NCBI GenBank assembly: GCA_023253875.1
Contig: JALRFC010000145.1
Coordinates: 1-5,443 of the forward strand
Direction: 5' to 3'
DNA: 5,443 bases
Source: Candidatus Kapaibacterium sp.
GTDB lineage: Bacteria > Bacteroidota > Ignavibacteria > Kapaibacteriales > UBA961
Under the pieces are notes generated by a model. It saw only the letters and a program-made list of their open reading frames with translations. It was not told the origin of the DNA and ran no database searches. Position 1 is the first letter of the stretch. Each line of letters begins with the position of its first letter. Below are positions 1 to 5,443 of this stretch, one piece after another. Both the position numbers and the translations under genes were made by a program.

Positions 1-958
1 TGGCATCACCGAATTTTTTGGCTTCTTCATTGAATACATCGATAAATGCAGAGCCAATGATTTTGCGTTTTTTCTCGGGATCACTCACTCCTTCCAATTT
101 GCTGAGAAAGAGTTCAGAAGCATCCACGACATCAATGCTCATATCGAAATTCTGACGGAATAATGCCTCGAGTTTCTTGCTTTCATCCAAGCGCATCAGA
201 CCCGAATCAACATGTATGCAATGCAATTGTTTGCCGATGGCTTTATGTAAAAGTACGGCAACCACTGTTGAATCAACTCCGCCCGATAAACCGCAGATTA
301 CGCCACCATCACCAACTTGTTTACGTATTGCTTCGATCTTGGATTCTATGAGATTTTCAGGACTCCAATCTGCCGGACATCCGCAAATATCATGGACAAA
401 ATTTGAGAGCATTTTCTCGCCATCATTCGAATGATGTACTTCCGGATGGAATTGCACACCGCGAATATTGCGCTTCTCATTTCTGATTACGCAAATCGGG
501 GCATTATCAGTATGAGCGATGATCTCAAAGCCATCAGGCAATGCGGTAAGGGAATCTCCATGACTCATCCATACAATGGAATGAGCATCAATCCCTTTAA
601 ACAATGCATCTTCTTTGTCGATACGCAATTCCGCACGACCAAATTCTCGCTTCGCAGATTTGTCAACACTTCCTCCATTCATAAATGCAGTGAGTTGCAA
701 TCCATAACAAATACCGAGAATGGGAATACCTTTTTCTTCAGCATGAGCAAATATGTCAAAGGATGGAATTGGCGCGCCTTCGGCATACACACTGGATGGT
801 CCGCCTGAAAGAACAATCCCCTTTGGATTGATTGCTTCGAGTTTTTCTTTTGAAATGGAGAATGGATGGATTTCACAATATACTCCTGATTCGCGTATTC
901 TGCGAGCGATGAGTTGCGTGACTTGTGAACCGAAATCGAGTATGAGTATGGAATGCAT
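1..958 (-). CDS. guaA: GMP synthase (glutamine-hydrolysing), C-terminus missing at window edge
   Basis: GuaA makes GMP from XMP, ATP and glutamine in the cytoplasm, the last step of de novo guanine nucleotide synthesis. I translated 319 codons on the minus strand without a stop or frameshift; the family is usually about 510-525 residues, so the C-terminal dimerisation domain lies beyond position 1. The class I glutamine amidotransferase domain fills about residues 1-190. It opens with MHSILILDFGSQ, has the oxyanion strand LSGGPSSVY (50-58), the nucleophile Cys84 in GICYGLQ, and His171 and Glu173 in QFHPEV, which complete the triad. The ATP-pyrophosphatase domain follows, with the PP-loop SGGVDST at 225-231 and then HVDSGLMR, where many homologues read VDNGLLR or VDHGLLR. 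The ATG at 958 gives the standard N-terminus. It starts 21 bp after the TPR gene stops, so the two are probably co-transcribed. The bases before the ATG show no Shine-Dalgarno match. The identification is secure. Confidence 0.97.
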   Translation of the reverse strand, partial: MHSILILDFGSQVTQLIARRIRESGVYCEIHPFSISKEKLEAINPKGIVLSGGPSSVYAEGAPIPSFDIFAHAEEKGIPILGICYGLQLTAFMNGGSVDKSAKREFGRAELRIDKEDALFKGIDAHSIVWMSHGDSLTALPDGFEIIAHTDNAPICVIRNEKRNIRGVQFHPEVHHSNDGEKMLSNFVHDICGCPADWSPENLIESKIEAIRKQVGDGGVICGLSGGVDSTVVAVLLHKAIGKQLHCIHVDSGLMRLDESKKLEALFRQNFDMSIDVVDASELFLSKLEGVSDPEKKRKIIGSAFIDVFNEEAKKFGDA

Positions 959-979
959 TGAGTGTGTTTTGAGTAGAAT

Positions 980-2059
980 TTATTGCAATACATTGAGCAA
1001 TATAGTGCTCTTTTGTTCTTCGGCAATTTGTTTCATCACAGGATGTGATTCAAATTGTGATTTTTCGAATGGCTTGAGTTCAGCATATCCTCTGCGATAG
1101 AAATCCAGGGCTTTCTGCTTATCACCATGTTCATAAGCCCAAATCGCGGTTTGCACGATGCCGACAGCATAGTGCGGATTTACTTCAGGGATTTCATACA
1201 TGAGTTCATTTGCCAATTCTTTTTGTCCAAGGGAATTCAGAATCCGTGCTGAAACCATGCGTGCTCTTGCGAAGGATGGCTTGACACCAATTGCTCTGCC
1301 TAGAATATGTAGTGCATGATGCTGTTTGCCAATTTTGTCAAAAGCAATTGCCATCGCTAACATGGTTGTTTCTTCATCAGGGAATAAAGCAAGTGTTTTC
1401 GTACATGCTTTGATGACTGAATTCCAATCTTTCATCACCTGCCAAGCAGTGATTTCCGTGGCATAATTCATATACACATCAGGATAACGCGCTTGCAATG
1501 CAAGGAGTATGGGAATGACAGTATGCTCAATATCCAGATCCGGCTTCGCACCTTTTAGCCAAACAAGAGAAGAACAATAGACAGTCAATTCTTTGGGGAG
1601 AATTTCCATGTATTCAGGACCGAGTCCTTTTATTGCCTCTGATAATACAAGTTGACTTTCATCATGCATACCTTGCCACAGGAGAGCATGGCCAAGGATG
1701 ATGCGCAATCGTGGATCGCGATGCTGTGAAAGATATTCAATGAAATAATCTCTTGCCGGAGGATCATCGATGAATGCCACATACCAAGCTTTGAGTATAT
1801 CGGAATCGGTAATTTCAAGTCCTTGTATCAAAGACATTTCACCTTTTTCAGCTGTGGATGCATTATCACGAAAATGTGTAAATGCAAGTATTGCATATGC
1901 TTCGGGGTATTCTTTTGGGGCTAATCCCAAAGCTCTTTCGAGTATTTTCCTTGCTTCCGGCAATCGAGTACGAGACTCTAATTCCGTTCCAATATGGATC
2001 AGCATTTCTGCACTGTCCCAATTGGAATCAGCTTTGCGTAATAATTCTTGTATGGTCAT
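980..2059 (-). CDS. TPR-like repeat protein, cytoplasmic, function unknown
   Basis: A 359-residue soluble protein with no signal peptide or membrane segment. It looks like a helical-repeat scaffold of the tetratricopeptide type. The clearest TPR-like units are at about residues 14-47 (TELESRTRLPEARKILERAL followed by LAPK), 232-261 (AIAFDKIGKQHHALHILGRA followed by VKPS), 265-293 and 297-330 (AIWAYEHGDKQKALDFYRRG). These show the usual small, Ala/Gly-spaced helices and a closing Pro. The middle (about 90-225) is helical but matches the consensus poorly. I see no catalytic motif, so a role in protein-protein interaction is an inference from the fold. It starts 15 bp after the mlaE stop and ends 21 bp before guaA, a spacing that suggests one operon. 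Whether it works with the MlaE permease cannot be read from sequence. The ATG at 2059 has no convincing ribosome binding site, but a later start would cut into the first repeat. Confidence 0.88.
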   Translation of the reverse strand: MTIQELLRKADSNWDSAEMLIHIGTELESRTRLPEARKILERALGLAPKEYPEAYAILAFTHFRDNASTAEKGEMSLIQGLEITDSDILKAWYVAFIDDPPARDYFIEYLSQHRDPRLRIILGHALLWQGMHDESQLVLSEAIKGLGPEYMEILPKELTVYCSSLVWLKGAKPDLDIEHTVIPILLALQARYPDVYMNYATEITAWQVMKDWNSVIKACTKTLALFPDEETTMLAMAIAFDKIGKQHHALHILGRAIGVKPSFARARMVSARILNSLGQKELANELMYEIPEVNPHYAVGIVQTAIWAYEHGDKQKALDFYRRGYAELKPFEKSQFESHPVMKQIAEEQKSTILLNVLQ

Positions 2060-2074
2060 GATAATACAATCGAA

Positions 2075-2854
2075 TTAAAAAATATAGCCAAACACAGCAT
2101 CCAAAATGAGTATCGTCGCGGCTGAAATCGTGAATGCTTGAACGGTGGATCTACCTACACCTTCTGCTCCACCTTCTGTTCTAAAACCAACATGACATCC
2201 GACGAGAGATGTTACACCGCCGAAAATCATTGACTTGAACAAACTCTGCATGACTTCTGAAATCTGAAAGAAGCGCTGAATGGAATCAAAGAAAATATCA
2301 AAAGAAAAATCAAACTTGAGTGAGGTGAGAAGATAAGCACCGATGAGTGCCACGAGATTGGAAAATACAGCAAGCACCGGCATCATTGTGAGTGCCGCGA
2401 CAACGCGTGGCATGGCAAGATATCTATTCTTGTCAATCGCCATCATTTCCAAAGCATCAACTTGCTCGGATACTTGCATCGTTCCGATTTGTGCGGCGAT
2501 TGCGCCACCAACACGGCCGGCAATGACAAGTGCGGTCAATACGGGAGTAAGTTCAGTAAACACCACTGTTGAAATCGAACCACCGATAAATGGTCTGGCA
2601 ATACCAATAAGATTAAATTTTGCGAAGAGATTTGTGGCTTGTAAAGCGGCGATAGCACCGGTAAAAGCGCCAATGAGAACAACTAGTGGAAGAGATTCAG
2701 TACCCACGATTGACATTTGTTCGAGCACCAAGCGACGATCTTTATGCACTCTTGGCAGATATCGTATTACCCGCATGAGTAACATCGTGATTTGTCCGAT
2801 TTGTCGGAAAAATCCGGTCACTTTTCTGCCAATCAATGCCAAGAAATCAGTCAT
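2075..2854 (-). CDS. mlaE: MlaE family ABC transporter permease (phospholipid transport)
   Basis: A 259-residue inner-membrane permease of the MlaE/Ttg2B family, matching the usual length of about 260. In known systems MlaE dimerises and works with an ATPase (MlaF) and a membrane-anchored MCE protein (MlaD) to move phospholipids between the inner and outer membranes. Residues 1-45 form an amphipathic N-terminal region, followed by hydrophobic segments at about 53-77, 92-115, 148-178, 203-225 and 237-259. Family hallmarks are visible: FTELTPVLTALVIAGR (99-114), the coupling segment EQVDALEMMAID (130-141), MPR at 148-150, and the C-terminal motif GFRTEGGAEGVGRSTVQA (223-240). It is followed after 15 bp by the TPR gene and then guaA. 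No MlaF-type ATPase or MCE gene is present in the window. Upstream lies a strong terminator for the preceding lipoprotein gene, so transcription probably starts in the short gap 2855-2922. The ATG at 2854 lacks a clear Shine-Dalgarno sequence. Confidence 0.95.
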   Translation of the reverse strand: MTDFLALIGRKVTGFFRQIGQITMLLMRVIRYLPRVHKDRRLVLEQMSIVGTESLPLVVLIGAFTGAIAALQATNLFAKFNLIGIARPFIGGSISTVVFTELTPVLTALVIAGRVGGAIAAQIGTMQVSEQVDALEMMAIDKNRYLAMPRVVAALTMMPVLAVFSNLVALIGAYLLTSLKFDFSFDIFFDSIQRFFQISEVMQSLFKSMIFGGVTSLVGCHVGFRTEGGAEGVGRSTVQAFTISAATILILDAVFGYIF

Positions 2855-2883
2855 AATGTTCTATTTGGTCGAATTAGGTTCCA

Positions 2884-2891
2884 CAAAATTA
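2884..2891 (-). promoter_or_regulatory. candidate -7 promoter element (TAnnTTTG) for the mlaE operon
   Basis: Read on the minus strand, these bases are TAATTTTG, a full match to the TAnnTTTG element of Bacteroidota housekeeping promoters. It lies between the terminator of the preceding gene and the mlaE start, leaving a leader of roughly 25-30 nt. No good TTG element is found at the expected distance upstream. An eight-base degenerate match in AT-rich DNA is weak evidence, so this rests mainly on its position. Confidence 0.3.
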
Positions 2892-2922
2892 CAGAAAGTC
2901 TCAATGAGTTTCGTTGATGGTT

Positions 2923-2954
2923 AAAAAAGAAAAACTCCGACATGAGTCGGAGTT
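2923..2954 (-). terminator. Rho-independent terminator after the Gly-tailed lipoprotein gene
   Basis: A perfect 9-bp inverted repeat (AACTCCGAC at 2933-2941, GTCGGAGTT at 2946-2954) encloses a 4-base loop. On the minus strand it is followed directly by a T-rich run (TTTTCTTTTTT). It begins 27 bp after the stop codon at 2982 and separates the lipoprotein gene from the mlaE operon. The T-run exists only on the minus-strand exit side, which fixes its direction. Confidence 0.9.
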
Positions 2955-2981
2955 CTCTGTATACTTCATATGAGATGGGAA

Positions 2982-3686
2982 TCATCCACCTGTTCCAATA
3001 CCTGTACCAGATCCGCCGGTACCTGTATCACCGGAACCTGTGCCACCGGAACCGATTGTACCGGAACCTGTGCCACCGGAACCTGTACCACCTGTATTCG
3101 TTGTATCACAAGGATTTTTACCTGATAACCACAAATTGAGTTTTGCAATTTGTTCAGCAGTCAAAATGGTGCAGAAAGCATCATAGAATTTCTTATTGTG
3201 ATTTTTCAATGATGATTTATAGGCAGATTCAGCTTTCGTAGTAGCTTCATTGTAAATTTTCTTCAATCGTTCATAGATTGATCTTTTTTCTGAGTCTTTC
3301 TTTCCGGAAGATTTACACTTCGCTTCTTCTTCAAGAAACGTTTTTAGAGCTTTGTTTTTTGCTTCTTTTAACTTCTCATTCTCAGATTTGCAAGCTTTAT
3401 CATTATCAATCTTTAATGCATTCAAAGCTGCTTTTTGGCTTTCACTCAAGCCCAAACAATCAATCATTTTTTCAAAAGAAATAGATGACAACTGTCTTTC
3501 TTTCCCTACGCCACAAGAATCGTCATCATCATCTTGTGAAAAGTAATGATCATCATGAGGATTGCCTTTTGCAATGGATGCTGAACTTTCCACGCTATTC
3601 AATAGATCTGTTGGTTGAACATTATTGGAGCAACCAATCAATGTGACCATGAATGTCACAAGAAGGATCTGTACTAACTGCTTCAT
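2982..3686 (-). CDS. Putative LTxxQ-motif lipoprotein with Asp-rich linker and Gly/Ser/Thr repeat tail (paralogue 3)
   Basis: A 234-residue predicted lipoprotein. Its signal peptide MKQLVQILLVTFMVTLIGC ends in a lipobox (LIGC, lipidated Cys19). The residue after it is Ser, which in the E. coli Lol rule would favour the outer membrane. Residues 41-63 form an acidic linker with HDDHYFSQDDDDD. A Lys/Glu-rich helical core follows (70-193), with LSESQ (80-84) after Cys77 and LTAEQ (175-179) before the closing LNLWLSGKNPC (Cys193). Residues 199-234 are almost only Gly, Ser and Thr. The core resembles the two genes upstream in order of motifs, but its cysteines are 77, 99, 124, 172 and 193, so the third conserved position is not kept. 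I chose the ATG at 3686 because AAGGA lies 7 bases upstream; an in-frame TTG at 3692 would sit almost on that site. Two LTxxQ motifs recall Spy/CpxP/ZraP-type envelope proteins. Function is otherwise unknown. Confidence 0.85.
   Translation of the reverse strand: MKQLVQILLVTFMVTLIGCSNNVQPTDLLNSVESSASIAKGNPHDDHYFSQDDDDDSCGVGKERQLSSISFEKMIDCLGLSESQKAALNALKIDNDKACKSENEKLKEAKNKALKTFLEEEAKCKSSGKKDSEKRSIYERLKKIYNEATTKAESAYKSSLKNHNKKFYDAFCTILTAEQIAKLNLWLSGKNPCDTTNTGGTGSGGTGSGTIGSGGTGSGDTGTGGSGTGIGTGG
2985..3092 (-). repeat. In-frame repeat encoding the Gly/Ser/Thr tail
   Basis: This stretch encodes 36 residues made of GTGSG/GSGG-type units. At DNA level a 24-base sequence at 3030-3053 recurs exactly at 3060-3083, giving a 30-bp period (10 codons). 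Flanking units are shorter and decayed. Because the period is a multiple of three, gain or loss of a unit would keep the frame. The two related genes upstream end shortly after their Pro-Cys and lack this tail. Confidence 0.85.
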
Positions 3687-3693
3687 TGCCAAT

Positions 3694-3698
3694 TCCTT
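3694..3698 (-). promoter_or_regulatory. Ribosome binding site deciding the start at 3686
   Basis: Minus-strand AAGGA, separated by 7 bases from the ATG at 3686. It matches the anti-Shine-Dalgarno core and excludes the upstream TTG at 3692, which would leave only one base of spacing. The same AAGGAAT string precedes the next gene at 4512. Confidence 0.7.
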
Positions 3699-3749
3699 GA
3701 TTGTACTATGATTAAAGTTTATTACAAATAAAAGATTTTCATAAATACA

Positions 3750-3779
3750 AATGCCCCAATCAAAGAAGATTGAGGCATT
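3750..3779 (-). terminator. Probable terminator after the RG-linker lipoprotein gene
   Basis: A 12-bp stem (3750-3761 with 3768-3779) and a 6-base loop begin 22 bp after the stop at 3802. The single imperfect position is a G-U wobble in minus-strand RNA but a C-A mismatch in plus-strand RNA, so the hairpin is better formed from the minus strand. The T-run that follows (ATTTGTATTTATG) is weak, so it may be a leaky terminator or a 3'-end stabiliser. Confidence 0.7.
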
Positions 3780-3801
3780 ACCTAACTACGATTTTTCTCA
3801 A

Positions 3802-4512
3802 TTATCCACCAATGACATCGCCATTTGAAGGAGTATCACATGGATTGCTACCTGTTGCTTTCCATTGATTCCAGAGAAGTAATTGCTCTGGGGTAAGAAG
3901 TGCTTCGATTCCTGCGAGCATAGTGTCATTACATACTTTTACTGCAGCTTTCATTACATCAATTGCAGCTTGCATTGCTTGTGCATTGGCATCTTTGAAT
4001 GCTTTTATTTGCGCATGTGCATCTGCTCTAGTGATTGTACCTGCTTTTACTTGTGCTTTGAGTGAATCATGAAGAGCCTTTTCTTGCAAACGAATTGGTT
4101 CAACAGTAGCTTTGAATTGCTCTTTGGCCGCTTTCTCACAATCATGTTTTGCAAGGTGCAATGCTTCTACTTGTGCTAATTGTTCGGCTGATAATTTTAA
4201 ACAATCAATAACTGCACGAAGATTTGGGCGTTTTGGTTTTGTACTGTCTCCCTTGTGATGATCGCCATCATCTTTTCCATGCCCACGACCAGGACCTTTG
4301 CCACGACCGCCTTTTGCAAACATTCCTTGATCATTGTCATCAATGATGGAGGTAGCCATAGATTCCATATCATACATTTTTGCGTATGATTCTGTAAATA
4401 CATCATCCATGATTGGTGAAGTACTTGTGAGTTGATCAGTACAGCTTGATGCAAATACTGTTACGAACACTGCTGCAAGCATGAACATGCTTTTTGTGAT
4501 CAGATTGTTCAT
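3802..4512 (-). CDS. Putative LTxxQ-motif lipoprotein with basic RG-rich linker (paralogue 2)
   Basis: A 236-residue predicted lipoprotein. The signal peptide (1-23) ends in ASSC, giving lipidated Cys24, with Thr next to it. Residues 25-66 are acidic and polar. Residues 67-96 form a Gly/Arg/Lys-rich linker (KGGRGKGPGRGHGKDDGDHH). The core (about 97-225) is rich in Ala and Lys and looks like a bundle of long helices. It runs from IDCLKLSAEQ (Cys104, LSAEQ 107-111) through HDCEKAAKEQF (Cys125), a hairpin-like KAGTITRADA (156-165) and VCNDTM (Cys194) to LTPEQLLLWNQW (206-217) and NPCD (Cys225). The spacing of Cys104, 125, 194 and 225 (21, 69, 31) is identical in the gene at 4793-5443, and by hand count 59 of 122 core residues match that gene. 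Four conserved cysteines could form two disulfides in the periplasm; this is inference. The paired LTxxQ motifs suggest a Spy/CpxP/ZraP-like fold, not a proven function. An AAGGA site 8 bases upstream supports the ATG. Confidence 0.87.
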   Translation of the reverse strand: MNNLITKSMFMLAAVFVTVFASSCTDQLTSTSPIMDDVFTESYAKMYDMESMATSIIDDNDQGMFAKGGRGKGPGRGHGKDDGDHHKGDSTKPKRPNLRAVIDCLKLSAEQLAQVEALHLAKHDCEKAAKEQFKATVEPIRLQEKALHDSLKAQVKAGTITRADAHAQIKAFKDANAQAMQAAIDVMKAAVKVCNDTMLAGIEALLTPEQLLLWNQWKATGSNPCDTPSNGDVIGG

Positions 4513-4520
4513 TGTCTTAT

Positions 4521-4525
4521 TCCTT
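4521..4525 (-). promoter_or_regulatory. Ribosome binding site of the RG-linker lipoprotein gene
   Basis: Minus-strand AAGGA followed by 8 bases and the ATG at 4512. It sits in the string AAGGAAT that also precedes the start at 3686, whereas the mlaE, TPR and guaA starts have no such site. Confidence 0.65.
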
Positions 4526-4736
4526 GTATAAAGTTGAAAGATATTCGTATTTGTTGAGCTGTCATTCAGATTGCCGGCGATCTGTGTAGAACCTCTCGTT
4601 CAAATGTCTTCTTGTGTTTCAGAAGTAATAACATGGATGAAAACGTTTGGTTACAATGTTTGTGTATTTTCTTATTCCATCATGTCCTTCTTGCATACAA
4701 TAACAGAAGAAGTAATAATCGGTTACATCTACAATG
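4526..4736 (-). other. Long intergenic leader/promoter region upstream of the lipoprotein gene at 4512
   Basis: About 210 bases of AT-rich DNA between the terminator of the gene at 4793 and the ribosome binding site of the gene at 4512. I find no believable gene here on either strand. It must contain the promoter for the 4512 gene if the terminator at 4737-4769 is efficient, but I could not identify a convincing -35/-10 or TAnnTTTG pair. The only structure I see is a pair of repeated blocks, listed separately. Confidence 0.6.
4621..4727. repeat. Two repeated blocks in the upstream region (possible operator half-sites)
   Basis: The plus-strand 11-mer AGAAGTAATAA occurs exactly at 4621-4631 and 4708-4718. 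Each copy is followed by GGTTACA (4649-4655 and 4721-4727), at spacings of 17 and 2 bases. Order and orientation are the same in both. They could be regulator sites or chance similarity in AT-rich DNA; the unequal spacing argues against one rigid site. Confidence 0.35.
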
Positions 4737-4769
4737 AAAAAGCCCCATCTTTTATGAAGATGGGGCTTT
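4737..4769 (-). terminator. Rho-independent terminator after the RDT-linker gene
   Basis: A perfect 13-bp stem (4739-4751 with 4757-4769), with a CCCC/GGGG core and a 5-base loop, starts 23 bp after the stop at 4793. The minus-strand 3' side ends in a TTTTT run that overlaps the stem end. It is the strongest hairpin in the window and indicates that this gene and the next are separately transcribed. Confidence 0.9.
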
Positions 4770-4792
4770 GATTGAAGTCAGGATCTATGTGC

Positions 4793-5443
4793 TTATGGTC
4801 TCACGCCGATTGGATTTCTTGGGCAAGGTGTTTTGCCTGTTCTTTTCCATTCATTCCATAATGCGAGTTGTTCAGGAGACAAAATAGATTCAAGATTTGT
4901 AAAGAATGTATCCATACATGCTTTCACTGCCGCTCTTACTTGAGCTTCAGCTTCTTGAGTTGCATTTTTCATGCGCTCATTAAGTGCTTTCACTTTTGCA
5001 TTTGCTTCTTCACGAGTAATTGTTCCTGCTTTAAGATCTGCACGAATTGCATCCATAGCTGCTTTTTGTGCTCTGCGCAAAGGCTCAAGTGCTGTACGGA
5101 ATTGATCACGAGCAGCTTTTTCACAATCGCGTTGAGCCATCATGAATTCACGAAGTTTTGCATTTTGCTCAGGAGTAAGCTTCAAACAAGGAAGCACTGA
5201 TTGCCAAGGCATTGGTCTTGAAGTTGTGTCACGTTTTACCGTATCACGTCCACCGCCACGAACAGTGTCGCGTTTGCCTGGTCCACCACCGCGTGGATCA
5301 TCTTGAGCAATCACATCGCCATTGCCAGAAAATACTTTGGCATAAGTGGCATCAATATCAAATACATCTTGATCAATGATTGCCGCTGTTTCTGTTGGGT
5401 TGACCGGACAACCATCATCTTTACAAACACTGACGATTGAAGC
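4793..5443 (-). CDS. Putative LTxxQ-motif exported protein with Arg-Asp-Thr linker (paralogue 1), N-terminus outside window
   Basis: The open frame continues to the right edge (216 residues visible), so the start and most of the signal sequence are missing. An in-frame GTG at 5314 is not the real start: the 43 codons before it are open and resemble the N-terminal part of the gene at 4512 (DVF...YAK). The first visible residues, ASIVSVCKDDGC, may be the end of a signal peptide, but Val before Cys is not a standard lipobox. A linker (about 48-77) repeats RGGG, RDTV and KRDT. The core has PCLKLTPEQ (Cys86, motif 89-93), RDCEKAARDQF (Cys107), KAGTITREEA (138-147), ACMDTF (Cys176), LSPEQLALWNEW (188-199) and TPC (Cys207). 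Cysteine spacing 21/69/31 equals that of the neighbouring gene, so the two are recent paralogues. A Spy/CpxP/ZraP-like fold is inferred from the paired LTxxQ motifs; function is unknown. Confidence 0.85.
   Translation of the reverse strand, partial: ASIVSVCKDDGCPVNPTETAAIIDQDVFDIDATYAKVFSGNGDVIAQDDPRGGGPGKRDTVRGGGRDTVKRDTTSRPMPWQSVLPCLKLTPEQNAKLREFMMAQRDCEKAARDQFRTALEPLRRAQKAAMDAIRADLKAGTITREEANAKVKALNERMKNATQEAEAQVRAAVKACMDTFFTNLESILSPEQLALWNEWKRTGKTPCPRNPIGVRP

Noticed and set aside
431..808. 125-codon open frame on the plus strand
   Set aside because: It is a shadow of guaA, which is intact and fully recognisable in the opposite strand over the same bases.
2343..2924. 193-codon open frame on the plus strand
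   Set aside because: It is antisense to mlaE, whose family motifs are unmistakable; the translation shows no recognisable domain and runs through the upstream gap.
2985..3092. Gly/Ser/Thr tail as a sortase or type IX secretion sorting signal
   Set aside because: There is no LPxTG-like motif, hydrophobic segment, charged end or beta-rich C-terminal domain; it is only a low-complexity repeat.
3690..3692. TTG start two codons before ATG 3686
   Set aside because: It lies one or two bases from the AAGGA site, too close for use; the ATG has normal spacing and gives a clean signal peptide.
3700..3727. TTGTAA-16-TACAAT promoter-like pair before the gene at 3686
   Set aside because: The implied transcription start would fall at or within the Shine-Dalgarno site, leaving the mRNA without it; the match is probably chance in AT-rich DNA.
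4571..4771. 66-codon plus-strand open frame in the intergenic region
   Set aside because: It ends inside the terminator hairpin, has no ribosome binding site and no recognisable product; AT-rich non-coding DNA explains it.
5312..5314. GTG start for a 173-residue version of the rightmost gene
   Set aside because: The frame is open for 43 more codons to the window edge and those residues resemble the paralogue's N-terminal region; no export signal would remain if GTG were used.

Overview
The window is an AT-leaning bacterial segment in which every supported gene lies on the minus strand. It reads from right (5443) to left (1) and splits into two parts.

The right part (about 2923-5443) is a tandem array of three related genes for small, exported, mostly helical proteins: 4793-5443 (5' end outside the window), 3802-4512 and 2982-3686. 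All three have an N-terminal export region, a compositionally biased linker, and a helical core framed by two LTxxQ-like motifs and conserved cysteines. The core ends in a Leu-Trp / Gly / Pro-Cys signature. The two right-hand members are about half identical across a gap-free 122-residue core. The third is more diverged and carries a Gly/Ser/Thr repeat tail. Each gene is followed by its own hairpin on the minus strand, and the two whose starts are visible have an AAGGA ribosome binding site, so each looks like its own transcription unit. Two LTxxQ motifs in a helical envelope protein recall the Spy/CpxP/ZraP group (periplasmic chaperones and metal-responsive proteins). That link is by motif only, and the cysteine framework is not a usual feature of that group.

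The left part (1-2854) looks like one operon: a 259-residue MlaE-type ABC lipid-transport permease, then a cytoplasmic TPR-like protein 15 bp downstream, then guaA (GMP synthase) 21 bp further on. guaA runs off the left edge after 319 codons. None of these three genes has a clear Shine-Dalgarno sequence. The partner subunits of MlaE (ATPase and MCE protein) are not in the window.

The lipoprotein signal peptides and the MlaE permease indicate a double-membraned bacterium. A TAnnTTTG element upstream of mlaE and the SD-less operon would suit the Bacteroidota/Chlorobiota/Ignavibacteriota side of the tree, but this placement is tentative. No tRNA, rRNA, CRISPR array, insertion sequence or phage gene was seen. 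The most interesting part is the cysteine-framed LTxxQ lipoprotein array.
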